Shown in pieces: positions 8,223 to 16,628 of a stretch of DNA of 64,000 bases (positions within the stretch are counted from its first letter, which is position 1; every line of letters starts with the position of its first letter). Source of the stretch: Marasmitruncus massiliensis. GTDB lineage: Bacteria; Bacillota; Clostridia; Oscillospirales; Ruminococcaceae. The stretch lies in the NCBI RefSeq assembly GCF_900186535.1, contig NZ_FYDE01000005.1:1340895-1404894 (forward strand), written 5' to 3'. Under the pieces are notes generated by a model. That model was not told where the DNA came from. It saw only the letters and a program-made list of their open reading frames with translations, and did not search any database. A program made the translations under genes and the position numbers.

Positions 8223-9073
8223 TGGTCAAGCGCCTCCTTGATTTTTCTGCCTTCCTCCAGCAGCGCGTACAGCCGCCGGTCATCCTTTGCCGCAATCGCG
8301 TCGCGGTATTCCTGCAAATGTTCCTGAATGGTATCAATTTCGTCCAGCAGGCATTCCCGGTTTTCCAAAAACAGCTCCGTCCACATCTGTGGATTCAGCT
8401 TCGCCACGCGGGTCAGATCCTTATAGCTGCCCGCGGAAAATCCTTCATGCTGACGCGCGCGCGGGCTTTTGATATAGGCGCTGGAAACCACATGCGCCAG
8501 CTGCGAGGTGAACGCAATCATGCTGTCGTGCGCCTTTGGCGTGGTAACGGTCATGCGGCCGAAGCCGATCCCCGCAAACAGCTTTTCCAGCTGACTCAAC
8601 AACTCCTGCGGAACCAGAGTATCCGGTGTGATAATCATGCTGGCTCTGCAAAACAGGTCCGCGTCCGCGCTGGAAAACCCCCACCGCTCTTTACCAGCCA
8701 TCGGATGCCCGCCGATATAGGTGATCTGATGGTCGGCGCAGATACCGCTCAGGTTCTCTGTCAAATACTGCTTCACGCCGCATAAATCGATCACGATGCT
8801 GCCCTGACGAAAGCTGTCGATATTTTTCTTCACAAATTCCACCGCATGGCGTGGGTATAATCCCAAAAAGATCAGGTCGCATGCCGAAAGCCCTTCCGCG
8901 CCGATTTTACGGTCGATGGAACCTGTGTCCAGAGCGCTTTGGACGACGGAATCGTCGATATCATACCCGTAAACCGTATGTCCGGTATATTTTTTCAGCG
9001 CCTTTGCCATCGACCCGCCGATGAGCCCGAGCCCGATGATTCCAATGCGCGCCGTTTCCCACTCAAAATCCAA
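8219..9073 (-). CDS. tyrA: Prephenate dehydrogenase
   Basis: A 284-residue protein with an N-terminal Rossmann motif GLGLIGGSMAKAL, the prephenate dehydrogenase pattern HPMAGKERWGFSSAD, and TPKAHDSMIAFTSQLAHV before the helical dimer domain. It oxidises prephenate to 4-hydroxyphenylpyruvate for tyrosine synthesis. I chose the TTG at 9071-9073 because AGGATGGGG lies just upstream and the Rossmann fold follows within 12 residues; the frame stays open to 9190 without a better site. First gene of the tyrA-aroB-aroA-aroC operon. No ACT domain is visible. Confidence 0.9.
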   Translation of the reverse strand: MDFEWETARIGIIGLGLIGGSMAKALKKYTGHTVYGYDIDDSVVQSALDTGSIDRKIGAEGLSACDLIFLGLYPRHAVEFVKKNIDSFRQGSIVIDLCGVKQYLTENLSGICADHQITYIGGHPMAGKERWGFSSADADLFCRASMIITPDTLVPQELLSQLEKLFAGIGFGRMTVTTPKAHDSMIAFTSQLAHVVSSAYIKSPRARQHEGFSAGSYKDLTRVAKLNPQMWTELFLENRECLLDEIDTIQEHLQEYRDAIAAKDDRRLYALLEEGRKIKEALDQ

Positions 9074-9127
9074 TAAGACCCCATCCTTTCGGTCGGCCGT
9101 GAACCGCTCACTCCGATGCTGGACTTT

Positions 9128-9133
9128 ATTATA
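9128..9133 (-). promoter_or_regulatory. -10 element upstream of tyrA
   Basis: A perfect TATAAT on the minus strand, 55 nt upstream of the proposed tyrA start and just after the terminator at 9176-9209. No convincing -35 is seen at 16-18 bp. Confidence 0.5.
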
Positions 9134-9175
9134 GCAAAGTTCTAAAGAAAATGGTAGCGTAAATTTTAGAAAAGC

Positions 9176-9209
9176 AAAAACACCCTTCATTACAATGAAG
9201 GGTGTTTTT
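9176..9209. terminator. Terminator between aldo/keto reductase gene and tyrA
   Basis: A 12-bp perfect stem (9180-9191 with 9194-9205), flanked by A5 on the left and T4 on the right, so it can work in both directions. On the minus strand it lies just after the aldo/keto reductase stop codon. Confidence 0.85.
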
Positions 9210-9221
9210 CGGATTCATGAT

Positions 9222-10217
9222 TCAGTCGCCTGCTTTTGCGATCGCTGCTTTGGAAAGCTCGTCAATCTTTTTAAAATCCTCATCCGACAGCGAAAGCGCT
9301 CCCGCCGGGAAATTGTCCTCTACCTGCGGCAGGGTGCGTGCGCCGCAGATGACATTGAAGCTGCCGCTTCTCTTTGCCGTCCAGGCAATCACCAGTTGGG
9401 GCAGGGAGCAGCCGTATTTTTCACACAACGGCTTGATCTCGTCCAGCAGTTCGAGTACGAGCGGCAGACGGTCGGATTTGAGCCACTGGATGGTCTCGCG
9501 GGAGCTGCCTTTGGGCGGTTCATATCCAAGCTGGAACTTCCCGGTGAGCGCGCCGCGTTCCATCGGGGAATAACATTGGAAGGTGATGCCGTTTTCCTCG
9601 CAGAACGGGATCAGTTCTTTTTCCCCGGCGCGGTCGAGCATGCTGTATTTTTGCTGAATCAAATCCAGCTGCCCGTATTTCATATACTCTTTGACCTGCT
9701 CTAAAGAAATGTTGGAAGCGCCGATTGCGCGCAGCTTTCCCTCTTTTTTCAGATCCATCAGAGCGCCCATGGTTTCCGCAATCGGCGTGACGAATGGCGG
9801 CACGGACTGCCAGTGGGTGATGAAAACATCGACATGATCGGTCTGCAACCGTTTGAGGCTTTGCTCCATACCGGCCTTGATGCAGCGGGCGGATGTGTTT
9901 TTATAAACGTCATGCCCGTCGCGGGAAAAATGGTAAGAGCCTTCCTTGTCATCCCACCAAAGGCCGCATTTTGTGGAAATCAGCGCCTGATCATGGTATC
10001 CGGCCAGTGCCCGTCCGACGACTTCTTCACTGTGTCCAAATCCGTATACCGGCGCGGTATCAACAAGGTTCACACCAAAGTCCAGAGCACGGCGGATGGA
10101 CCGGATAGACACCTCATCATCATTATCGCCCCACCATTCCCCGCCGCCGATTGCCCAGGCGCCAAGGGAGAGGGCCGAAGCCTTTAGCCCGGAATGTCCG
10201 ATTTCACGATACTCCAT
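9222..10217 (-). CDS. Aldo/keto reductase
   Basis: A 331-residue TIM-barrel NADPH-dependent oxidoreductase. The catalytic tetrad can be placed: Asp53, Tyr58 (in VDTAPVYGFG), Lys83 (STKCG) and His135 (VFITHWQS). The N-terminal GHSGLKASALSLGAWAIGG is typical of the YccK/IolS-like branch. It reduces aldehydes or ketones, substrate unknown. GGAGG stands 7 nt before the ATG, and TGGTATAAT upstream (10251-10259) looks like an extended -10. Single-gene unit ending in a strong terminator. Confidence 0.9.
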   Translation of the reverse strand: MEYREIGHSGLKASALSLGAWAIGGGEWWGDNDDEVSIRSIRRALDFGVNLVDTAPVYGFGHSEEVVGRALAGYHDQALISTKCGLWWDDKEGSYHFSRDGHDVYKNTSARCIKAGMEQSLKRLQTDHVDVFITHWQSVPPFVTPIAETMGALMDLKKEGKLRAIGASNISLEQVKEYMKYGQLDLIQQKYSMLDRAGEKELIPFCEENGITFQCYSPMERGALTGKFQLGYEPPKGSSRETIQWLKSDRLPLVLELLDEIKPLCEKYGCSLPQLVIAWTAKRSGSFNVICGARTLPQVEDNFPAGALSLSDEDFKKIDELSKAAIAKAGD

Positions 10218-10250
10218 GTCAAAACCTCCATTACTTTTTAGTCCGGTTTT

Positions 10251-10259
10251 ATTATACCA
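10251..10259 (-). promoter_or_regulatory. Extended -10 promoter of the aldo/keto reductase gene
   Basis: TGGTATAAT on the minus strand, 34 nt before the start codon. No good -35 is visible, which fits extended -10 promoters. Confidence 0.5.
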
Positions 10260-10269
10260 TAATTACAAA

Positions 10270-10415
10270 CCAGTTTATGGTTTGATTCGCCGCAGCGCGG
10301 CGACAGCCGACATTGTCGGCTGGATTATGGTTTAACATCCGCAGCGCGGCGCATCAGCGTCGCTGACCACGCAAAGCGCGGCCACAAACAGCTTCGCTGT
10401 TTGTTCTGCGGTTAT
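10270..10415. repeat. Palindrome-rich intergenic repeat block
   Basis: Two near-direct copies of a unit ending in CCGCAGCGCGGCG (starting near 10274 and 10325, each preceded by TTATGGTTT). Between and after them are perfect small hairpins: an arm CAGCCGAC paired with GTCGGCTG (10304-10322), CAGCG paired with CGCTG near 10355-10365, and AAACAGC paired with GCTGTTT near 10386-10402. CCGCAG (10339) and CTGCGG (10406) can close the right half into a branched structure. It resembles a REP/BIME-type element. It fills most of the 10218-10537 spacer. Confidence 0.5.
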
Positions 10416-10537
10416 TATAACACGTAGGATGTCTTGCCTGCAACTCAAAAAGGCTGTTTTTATTGGACGATGCCCGGAATTTTGCTGTCAGCCATAAACG
10501 CGGAACCGCTTTCATAGACTGTCATGAGGTGATGATG

Positions 10538-11101
10538 ATGTTTGCCGTATATACAGGGAAAAGGTTCGTACTGGTTCTGGCGGTGACGCTGGCAGTGGTA
10601 TGCTGTCTGCTTGGCACTGTAAAAACCGCGATCCGCACGAACGCGGTCCCGCGGGAACTGCCGATTTATTCGGTCAATACGCCGGAAAAACAAATGGCGC
10701 TGACCATTAACTGCGCCTGGGATGACAGCGACGTCGACCAGCTGCTGCAGATTTTAGAGGACAGGAACATCAAGGCGACCTTTTTTATAGTCGGGGACTG
10801 GTGTGACAAATATCCGGACGCGGTCCGAAAACTTGCGGACGCGGGACATGAGCTCGGGAGCCATTCAGACACCCACCCGGATATGGCACGGCAGACCCGC
10901 GAGCAGATTACGGCGGAGCTGAATGCGTCCAGGCGAAAAATCGAAGATGTTTCCGGGCAGGAGATTCATCTATTCCGGCCGCCTTCCGGCTCTTATAACA
11001 ACCTGGTGGTATCCGCCGCGCGGGCACTCGGATGGGAAGTCATCCAATGGTCAAATGATATTGGCTATACAAATTCAAACCCCTTTGCAATCGGGGATTA
11101 A
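10538..11101 (+). pseudogene. Polysaccharide deacetylase, 5' part, interrupted by the island
   Basis: The N-terminal two thirds of a NodB-type polysaccharide deacetylase resembling PdaB. Residues about 7-25 form a membrane anchor. Catalytic motifs are seen in order: NCAWDDSD (metal Asp), KATFFIVGDW, GSHSDTHP (His-x3-His) and FRPPSGSYN, then GWEVIQWSND at the junction. After codon GAT at 11057-11059 the reading frame enters island DNA and stops 14 codons later. The missing end, beginning SVDWKEP, lies at 34538-34777. Joined, they give about 253 residues, the usual PdaB length. ATGs at 10532, 10535 and 10538 are all possible; GAGGTG favours the last. Confidence 0.9.
11040..11082. other. Left attachment junction (attL)
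   Basis: Deacetylase codons run up to the core GAT (11057-11059). The island begins with ATT and then the arm GGCTATACAAATTCAAACC (11063-11081), which is the inverse of the arm at the right end with 18 of 19 positions matching. The crossover is placed at GAT because that restores the QWSNDSVDWK reading of the host gene. Confidence 0.85.
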
Positions 11102-11179
11102 ACCGCATGAGAATGATGGCGTGCGGCGTGCGGGATATACTTTGAAAAAGGATGCTTGCGGGAAAACATGGTTTTTGTC

Positions 11180-11208
11180 TTGCACATTTTAAGAAAAATA
11201 GATATGAT
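11180..11208 (+). promoter_or_regulatory. Sigma-A promoter of the sensor kinase gene
   Basis: -35 TTGCAC (11180-11185), a 17-bp spacer and -10 TATGAT (11203-11208), 30 nt upstream of the ATG. Confidence 0.6.
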
Positions 11209-11238
11209 GATGAAAAAATAAAAAAGAGGGATCGAAAA

Positions 11239-13005
11239 ATGTGGAAGATATCTTTTCGGGCAAAACTGATCCTCATTTTTATAGTTGTCGCAATCGTGCA
11301 GGGAACTTTGATCGGGTATTATTCTCATCAGTATGCTTCAGAAATTGTCATGAGCAATAAGAAAAGTGATATGGCCGATCTTGTCAACAGGATTGATATT
11401 AATATCAACGATAAGGTCCGCTATATGACAAGGCAGATTGAAAATACAGTCAGCAGCCATGTGCTTCGTAATTATCTTGATAACAGAAATCTGGCATATG
11501 ATAAATCGGCCTATTTTTCAGAATATTTCCATTTCATGGCAAATTCTTTTTCCGCAATCACCAATGTGATGATACTGGATGAGAGCGGGATTCTCTATGA
11601 TCAGGACGGAGGGGCGAAAGGCTTGCAGGGAGCGGATCGTCTGAGCGGCATTTTTCAAGCGGTATCACAAAAAAATGGACAGGCAGTCTGGCTTGGGATG
11701 GTTGACGAACTTTCGGGGAAACGGGATGAAGTTGGAAAGCAGGTCATCTCTGTGGCAAGTGCGATTGTGAACCCGGCGACAGAAAAAACAGAAGGGATTT
11801 TGCTGATCGAACTGGACCCGGACAGTTTCAGCAGTATGCTGCTGAACAATTACAATACCTATCAGAATCAATACACCTTTATTATCGATAAGAAATGGGA
11901 AGTGATCTGCAGCAACAAACTCATCGATTCGCAGTGGGTGGATCTGATTGCCGCGGAATTTGACCTGGGAAACCGCAGATTTGAAATGAACTGGCAGGGA
12001 AAGGACTATTATGTTTGCGGCCAGTATAATGGGGTTACGGGCTGGGAGACTTTTTCGGTGATCGCAAAGGATAATATTTTTACACAAACCAAAGAACTGC
12101 TCCAGCTGATTAAAGCGTTTGTTATTCTGTGCACTTTCGGCGTGTCGATGATCATTATGGCGATTTCCTACACCATGACAAAACCCTTGCAGCAGCTGTC
12201 CGAGGCCATGCGGCGGCTGCAGGCGGGAGATTTTTCCCAACAGATAAAAACCGAACGCAGAGACGAAATCGGCAGGCTGATCAGCTCCTTTAACTATATG
12301 GCAAAGAAAATTGATACGCTGATCAATGAGGTGTATCAGGAAAAAATCGCGCAGAAAAATGCGGAGATCAAGGCACTGCAGTCCCAGATTAATCCCCATT
12401 TTCTCTATAATACGCTGGATTCCATCAACTGGATGGCAATTGACAGAGGCGCGTATGACGTCAGCGACATCATTATCGCCCTTGGCGACCTGATGAAATA
12501 CAGCGTGGATCAGCATAGCAGCATGGTCAGGCTCGAGCAGGAGATGCGATATGTCGTAAGCTATCTTCGCATCCAGAAAAACCGTCTGGAAGAAAAGCTG
12601 CAGTATGAGATTGAAATCCCGGTAGCCCTCATAACCTGCCTTGTACCAAAGCTGATGCTCCAGCCGATTGTCGAAAATGCCATTACGCACGGGATAGAAC
12701 CGATGAAGCAGGGCGGGCTGATCCGAATTGAAGGCAGGGAATCCAACGGAATCATCTATATCGAAGTATCTGATAACGGGAAGGGGATGGATCAGGAGAC
12801 CTTAGAACGGATTATGCATCATATCGACCATGAGGATGAGGGGTTCACCAACATCGGTGTCAGGAACGTGCACAAACGGATACAGCTTCATTACGGCGAC
12901 GAATATGGTCTGGAAATTGAAAGTGCTCCCGGAAAAGGTACGAAAATTATTATCCGCATTCCACACAGGGAAGGGGGAATCGGCAGTGAAAATTATGATC
13001 GTTGA
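11239..13005 (+). CDS. YesM/LytS-type sensor histidine kinase
   Basis: A 588-residue membrane kinase. An N-terminal transmembrane helix (about 9-31) is followed by an extracellular sensor region of about 270 residues, a second helix (about 300-322), a HAMP linker (TKPLQQLSEAMRRLQAGDF), then the His_kinase domain with the phospho-acceptor His387 in INPHFLYNTLDSINWM, and an HATPase domain (QPIVENAITHGI; DNGKGMD). The ATG at 11239 has GAGGG 8 nt upstream. It overlaps the response regulator by 20 nt. Placed just ahead of the BMP-type transporter, it probably senses that transporter's ligand. Confidence 0.9.
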   Translation: MWKISFRAKLILIFIVVAIVQGTLIGYYSHQYASEIVMSNKKSDMADLVNRIDININDKVRYMTRQIENTVSSHVLRNYLDNRNLAYDKSAYFSEYFHFMANSFSAITNVMILDESGILYDQDGGAKGLQGADRLSGIFQAVSQKNGQAVWLGMVDELSGKRDEVGKQVISVASAIVNPATEKTEGILLIELDPDSFSSMLLNNYNTYQNQYTFIIDKKWEVICSNKLIDSQWVDLIAAEFDLGNRRFEMNWQGKDYYVCGQYNGVTGWETFSVIAKDNIFTQTKELLQLIKAFVILCTFGVSMIIMAISYTMTKPLQQLSEAMRRLQAGDFSQQIKTERRDEIGRLISSFNYMAKKIDTLINEVYQEKIAQKNAEIKALQSQINPHFLYNTLDSINWMAIDRGAYDVSDIIIALGDLMKYSVDQHSSMVRLEQEMRYVVSYLRIQKNRLEEKLQYEIEIPVALITCLVPKLMLQPIVENAITHGIEPMKQGGLIRIEGRESNGIIYIEVSDNGKGMDQETLERIMHHIDHEDEGFTNIGVRNVHKRIQLHYGDEYGLEIESAPGKGTKIIIRIPHREGGIGSENYDR

Positions 13006-13741
13006 TGACGAGGCAAAAATTCGCAACGGGCTGTTAAAACTGTTAAGCTCCTATCAGCAGTGGGAAATGCCGGTCGTGTTCGGAGACGCGGAATCGGCGT
13101 TTGAATATCTGCGTGAAAACCGCGTGGATGTGATGATAACGGATATCAAAATGCCCGAAATTTCCGGACTTGAACTCATCAGAAGAATCCGGGAAATCAA
13201 CGGGCAGGTACAGATCATCATTCTCAGCGGATACAGCAATTTTTCCTACGCGCAAAAGGCAATTGAAATGGGGGTACGCAGATATCTGACCAAGCCTACC
13301 AACCCACGGGAGGTCATTTCCATTCTGATGAAGCTGGAGGAAGAATTGGAATCAGATCAAATTGCGGATGAGGAGGAATCCCGTGGAGAGAAGGAACCTG
13401 TTGAGGTATCCAATCTTGCGGTGGCGAAAGCAATCCAGTATGTGGAAAGCAACTACGCGAAGAAGATGACGCTCAGGGATGTCGGGGACAAACTGTATCT
13501 GTCGCCTAATTATCTTTGCAAGCTCTTCAAAAAGCATACCGGGAAAAACCTGTCCGAATTTATAACTGAATACAGGATCGAAAAAGCAAAGGAATATCTG
13601 CGGGACGTTCGATATAAGGTGTCCGACGTTGCCGAACTGGTCGGATTCGGCGATACAAAATATTTCAGCAGCACGTTTAAAAAGCTGTGCGGCATGACAC
13701 CTATGGAATTCAGAAACGGGAAAAACGCCGATACTGAGTAA
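12986..13741 (+). CDS. YesN-type response regulator with AraC DNA-binding domain
   Basis: 251 residues. The receiver domain shows Asp7/Asp8, the phospho-acceptor Asp53 in MITDIKMP, and the Lys of YLTKP. The C-terminal half holds two AraC helix-turn-helix units (MTLRDVGDKLYLSPNYLCKLFKK and the VSDVAELVGFGDTKYFSSTFKK region). It starts with GTG at 12986 behind AAGGGGG and overlaps the kinase gene. The likely target is the promoter of the BMP importer that follows (13772-13800). Confidence 0.9.
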   Translation: MKIMIVDDEAKIRNGLLKLLSSYQQWEMPVVFGDAESAFEYLRENRVDVMITDIKMPEISGLELIRRIREINGQVQIIILSGYSNFSYAQKAIEMGVRRYLTKPTNPREVISILMKLEEELESDQIADEEESRGEKEPVEVSNLAVAKAIQYVESNYAKKMTLRDVGDKLYLSPNYLCKLFKKHTGKNLSEFITEYRIEKAKEYLRDVRYKVSDVAELVGFGDTKYFSSTFKKLCGMTPMEFRNGKNADTE

Positions 13742-13771
13742 TATTTTAAACCAAATGGCAATTTTGAATCA

Positions 13772-13800
13772 TTGTTTTCATTTTTTCTGCTCTTTATAAT
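13772..13800 (+). promoter_or_regulatory. Promoter of the BMP-type transporter operon
   Basis: -35 TTGTTT (13772-13777), a 17-bp spacer and a perfect -10 TATAAT (13795-13800), about 125 nt before the lipoprotein start. The leader contains a tandem AAGCTTGG repeat near 13822-13836. Confidence 0.65.
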
Positions 13801-13925
13801 TGATTCATAGAACATATTCTAAGCTTGGAAGCTTGGTTTATCTGGCGGACAGAAGTTTGTTCAATCTCAAAGCTGAAAAGCCGGAGATGTGCAATATGAA
13901 TTTATGATAGCAGGAGGAATGAAGA

Positions 13926-15020
13926 ATGAAAAAGAAACTGAGTATGCTGTTGGCGGCGCTGCTGGTTGCGTCAACCACCCTGTTGGGTGCATGCGGAAGC
14001 TCCGCACAAACCGCGGGCTCGCAGAGCGCTCCCGCAAGTTCCCAAAGCGCGGCCGAGAGCTCGCAGGGTGCAAGCGAGGCTCCGTCGTCCGCCACAGGAA
14101 AGAACGCGGAAGACTACAAAATCGTATTGCTGCTGCCCGGACCTATCAACGACCAGAGCTGGAATGCCACAAACTATGCCGGGCTGGAAGCCTGTAACCA
14201 GAATCTCGGAACCAAGATGGAATATGTGGAAAACGTGCAGGCCTCCGATTTCGAGTCGACCCTGAGGGAATATGCGGAAAGAGGATACGATTTGGTCATG
14301 GCTGCAGGTTCCCAGTTTGACGAGGCGGTTGCAAATGTCGCTCCAAACTACAAGGATACGACTTTCTGTGTCGTGAACGGTTCCAAATGCGACGGCGACA
14401 ATGTTGCCCCGATCTTCCCGAAGGAATATGAAGCAAGCTATCTCGCCTCGATCATCGCGGGCAATGTCACGACAAACGGAAGCTTCGCCACCATCGGCGG
14501 ATTCCCGAATGAGCCGATGGAACACCTGATGGATGTCTATGAGACCAATGCGGTCGCAATCGCCAAAGAGCGCGGCATTGCGGATTCCAAGGCGACCAGA
14601 GCCTATGCGAACAGCTGGGACGACGTGGCGCTTGGAAAGCAGATGGCGGAACAGATGATTGACAACGGCGCCGACACCCTGTTCGTATACGCGAACGAGG
14701 TGGGCCTTGGCAGCATCGAAGCGGCGAAGCAGAAGGGCGCGAAGGTAATCGGCTTCTCCAGTGACCAAACAACCATCGACCCGAACACAGTCGTTGCTTC
14801 TGTGGTGTTTGATTTCGAAACGTTCTATGTATGGTCGATTATGCAGTATATGGACGGAACGCTGACCGGCAATACGGTGCACGAGGCAGGCATTAATGAA
14901 GATATCTTCAAACCGGTTTACACCGACAGCATTTCGCAGGAAACCAAGGACGCTGTGGACGCGGGGATTCAGAACTTTAAAGACGGCAAGGTTGACCTGA
15001 AAGCGATGTTCGCAAAATAA
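13926..15020 (+). CDS. BMP-family ABC substrate-binding lipoprotein
   Basis: A 364-residue lipoprotein: lipobox L-L-G-A-C (Cys23), a Ser/Ala/Gln linker to about residue 58, then a periplasmic-binding-protein fold of the Bmp/Med class (YKIVLLLPGPINDQSWN, REYAERGYDLVMAAGSQFDEAV, VIGFSSDQTTIDP). Bmp receptors usually bind nucleosides; related ones bind other small ligands. AGGAGG is 8 nt upstream. It is followed by a 12-bp hairpin and then by ATPase and two permease genes. Confidence 0.9.
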   Translation: MKKKLSMLLAALLVASTTLLGACGSSAQTAGSQSAPASSQSAAESSQGASEAPSSATGKNAEDYKIVLLLPGPINDQSWNATNYAGLEACNQNLGTKMEYVENVQASDFESTLREYAERGYDLVMAAGSQFDEAVANVAPNYKDTTFCVVNGSKCDGDNVAPIFPKEYEASYLASIIAGNVTTNGSFATIGGFPNEPMEHLMDVYETNAVAIAKERGIADSKATRAYANSWDDVALGKQMAEQMIDNGADTLFVYANEVGLGSIEAAKQKGAKVIGFSSDQTTIDPNTVVASVVFDFETFYVWSIMQYMDGTLTGNTVHEAGINEDIFKPVYTDSISQETKDAVDAGIQNFKDGKVDLKAMFAK

Positions 15021-15039
15021 TCAGTCATAAAAACGGAAA

Positions 15040-15067
15040 CGAATGGCACTCTTATGAGTGCCATTCG
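15040..15067 (+). terminator. Intercistronic stem-loop after the BMP lipoprotein gene
   Basis: A perfect 12-bp stem (15040-15051 with 15056-15067) and a TTAT loop, with no T run. It is more likely an mRNA 3'-end stabiliser or partial attenuator than a full terminator, since the ATPase gene follows at 15102. Confidence 0.65.
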
Positions 15068-15101
15068 CAAATCCGGAGAAAACAGCCGGGGAGTGATGAG
15101 A

Positions 15102-16628
15102 ATGCAAGCACCTTTTTTCGAATTGCGGAATATTTCCAAATATTTTACCGGAGTTGTTGCGAATAAAGACATCTCTTTCTCTATCCAGCGCGGTGAAGTC
15201 CTGGCTCTCCTGGGAGAAAACGGCGCGGGCAAAAGTACCATTATGAAGATCCTCTACGGGCTTTATAAAGCCGATGCGGGCAAAATCCTGATGGAAGGCA
15301 GGGAGCAGAAGATCACCTGCCCGAAGGACGCGATGGCGCTTGGGATTTCCATGATCCAGCAGCATTTTTCGCTTGTCCCCGCCCATACGGTCACAGAAAA
15401 TATCATCCTGGGCAGCGTACACGGGAAAATCGATTATAAAAAATGCGAAAGCGAAGTCAAACGGCTTGCGGACCAGTATGGGTTTGAGATTCCGGTGGAT
15501 GCGAAAATCAGCGAATTGGATGTGGGTGTCCAGCAGAAGGTTGAAATTATCAAGGCACTGTACCTGAACGCCAAACTGCTGATTATGGACGAACCGACAG
15601 CGGTCCTCACCCCGCAGGAGTCCCAAAAGCTGATGGACTTTGTGAAGGATTATGTTGCGAAAGGCAATTCCGTCATTTTTATTACGCACAAACTGAAAGA
15701 AGTCATGGATGTCGCCAACCGGATTATTGTTATGCGCAACGGGGAGGTCTGCGGCGATCTGAACGCGTCGGAGACAAATGAAGGGGAGCTTTCCCGTCTG
15801 ATGATCGGCAGGGAGCTCGTCATGCCGGAAAAGGACCGGCAGGAACATTCGGGGCAAAAGGTACGGTTATCCGTAAAAAACATAACGGTTGAAAAAAAAG
15901 GCGAAACTCCCGTTTTAAAAGACATCTCCTTTGAAATCCATGAGGGCGAGATTTTCGGAATCGCGGGCGTCAGCGGAAACGGGCAGGAAGAACTGTGCGA
16001 GGTGATTTGGGGCGCTTTAAAAGCGGATACCGGAACCATCAGCCTGGATGGGCAGGATATCACCCATTTATCCATCCGCGGCCGGATTGGAAAAGGAATC
16101 GGCTATGTGCCGGTGGACCGCCACCGCGACGCGATGGTGATGGACATGACGCTTGCCGAAAATATGATGCTGAAATCGAGCTATGACGCAAAATGGACCC
16201 GGCACGGATTGATTGACAGGAAAAAACTCAGCGATTATACCAAACAGGCAATCAGCGATTTTATGATTAAAGCGCCTGGGCCGGATGCACAAGCCAAGGG
16301 TCTCTCGGGTGGAAATCAGCAGAAGGCCCTGTTGGCAAGGGAAGTCGGGCACGCCGGCGCGCTGCTGATTCTGAACCAGCCCACCAGAGGGCTTGACCTC
16401 GGCGCCATCAATAACATCCATACCACCATTTTGGAAGAACAAAAACATAAAAAAAGCATCCTGCTGGTATCCACGGAACTGTCGGAAATCTTCAAGCTGT
16501 GTGACAGAATCGCGGTGATGTATAAAGGCTCCTTTATGGGAATTTATAGCGGCGATGAACTCAATACCGAGAAAATAGGACTTTTAATGGCCGGATATTC
16601 TGCGAAAAGAGAGGCGGCGAAGGGATGA
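15102..16628 (+). CDS. Nucleoside-type ABC transporter ATPase (duplicated NBD)
   Basis: A 508-residue protein with two ABC modules, as in YufO/NupO and RbsA. Module 1 has Walker A LLGENGAGKST near residue 38, the Q-loop in MIQQHFSLVPAHTV, and Walker B LLIMDEPTAVLTP. Module 2 has a degenerate Walker A (IAGVSGNGQEEL), signature LSGGNQQKALLARE and LILNQPTRGLD, where Asn-Gln replaces the usual Asp-Glu of Walker B. So site 2 is probably catalytically weak, as in this family. The ATG at 15102 is 8 nt after GGGGAG. Confidence 0.9.
   Translation: MQAPFFELRNISKYFTGVVANKDISFSIQRGEVLALLGENGAGKSTIMKILYGLYKADAGKILMEGREQKITCPKDAMALGISMIQQHFSLVPAHTVTENIILGSVHGKIDYKKCESEVKRLADQYGFEIPVDAKISELDVGVQQKVEIIKALYLNAKLLIMDEPTAVLTPQESQKLMDFVKDYVAKGNSVIFITHKLKEVMDVANRIIVMRNGEVCGDLNASETNEGELSRLMIGRELVMPEKDRQEHSGQKVRLSVKNITVEKKGETPVLKDISFEIHEGEIFGIAGVSGNGQEELCEVIWGALKADTGTISLDGQDITHLSIRGRIGKGIGYVPVDRHRDAMVMDMTLAENMMLKSSYDAKWTRHGLIDRKKLSDYTKQAISDFMIKAPGPDAQAKGLSGGNQQKALLAREVGHAGALLILNQPTRGLDLGAINNIHTTILEEQKHKKSILLVSTELSEIFKLCDRIAVMYKGSFMGIYSGDELNTEKIGLLMAGYSAKREAAKG

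Noticed and set aside
11041-11050. ATGG as the island crossover core
   Set aside because: ATGG is shared by both junctions, but joining there gives QWPGDSV and places the crossover off the palindrome centre. GAT restores QWSNDSVDWK and lies at the dyad centre.
11060-11101. Simple nonsense or frameshift in the deacetylase gene
   Set aside because: The missing C-terminal third is present and intact at 34538-34777 in the matching frame, so insertion explains the break.
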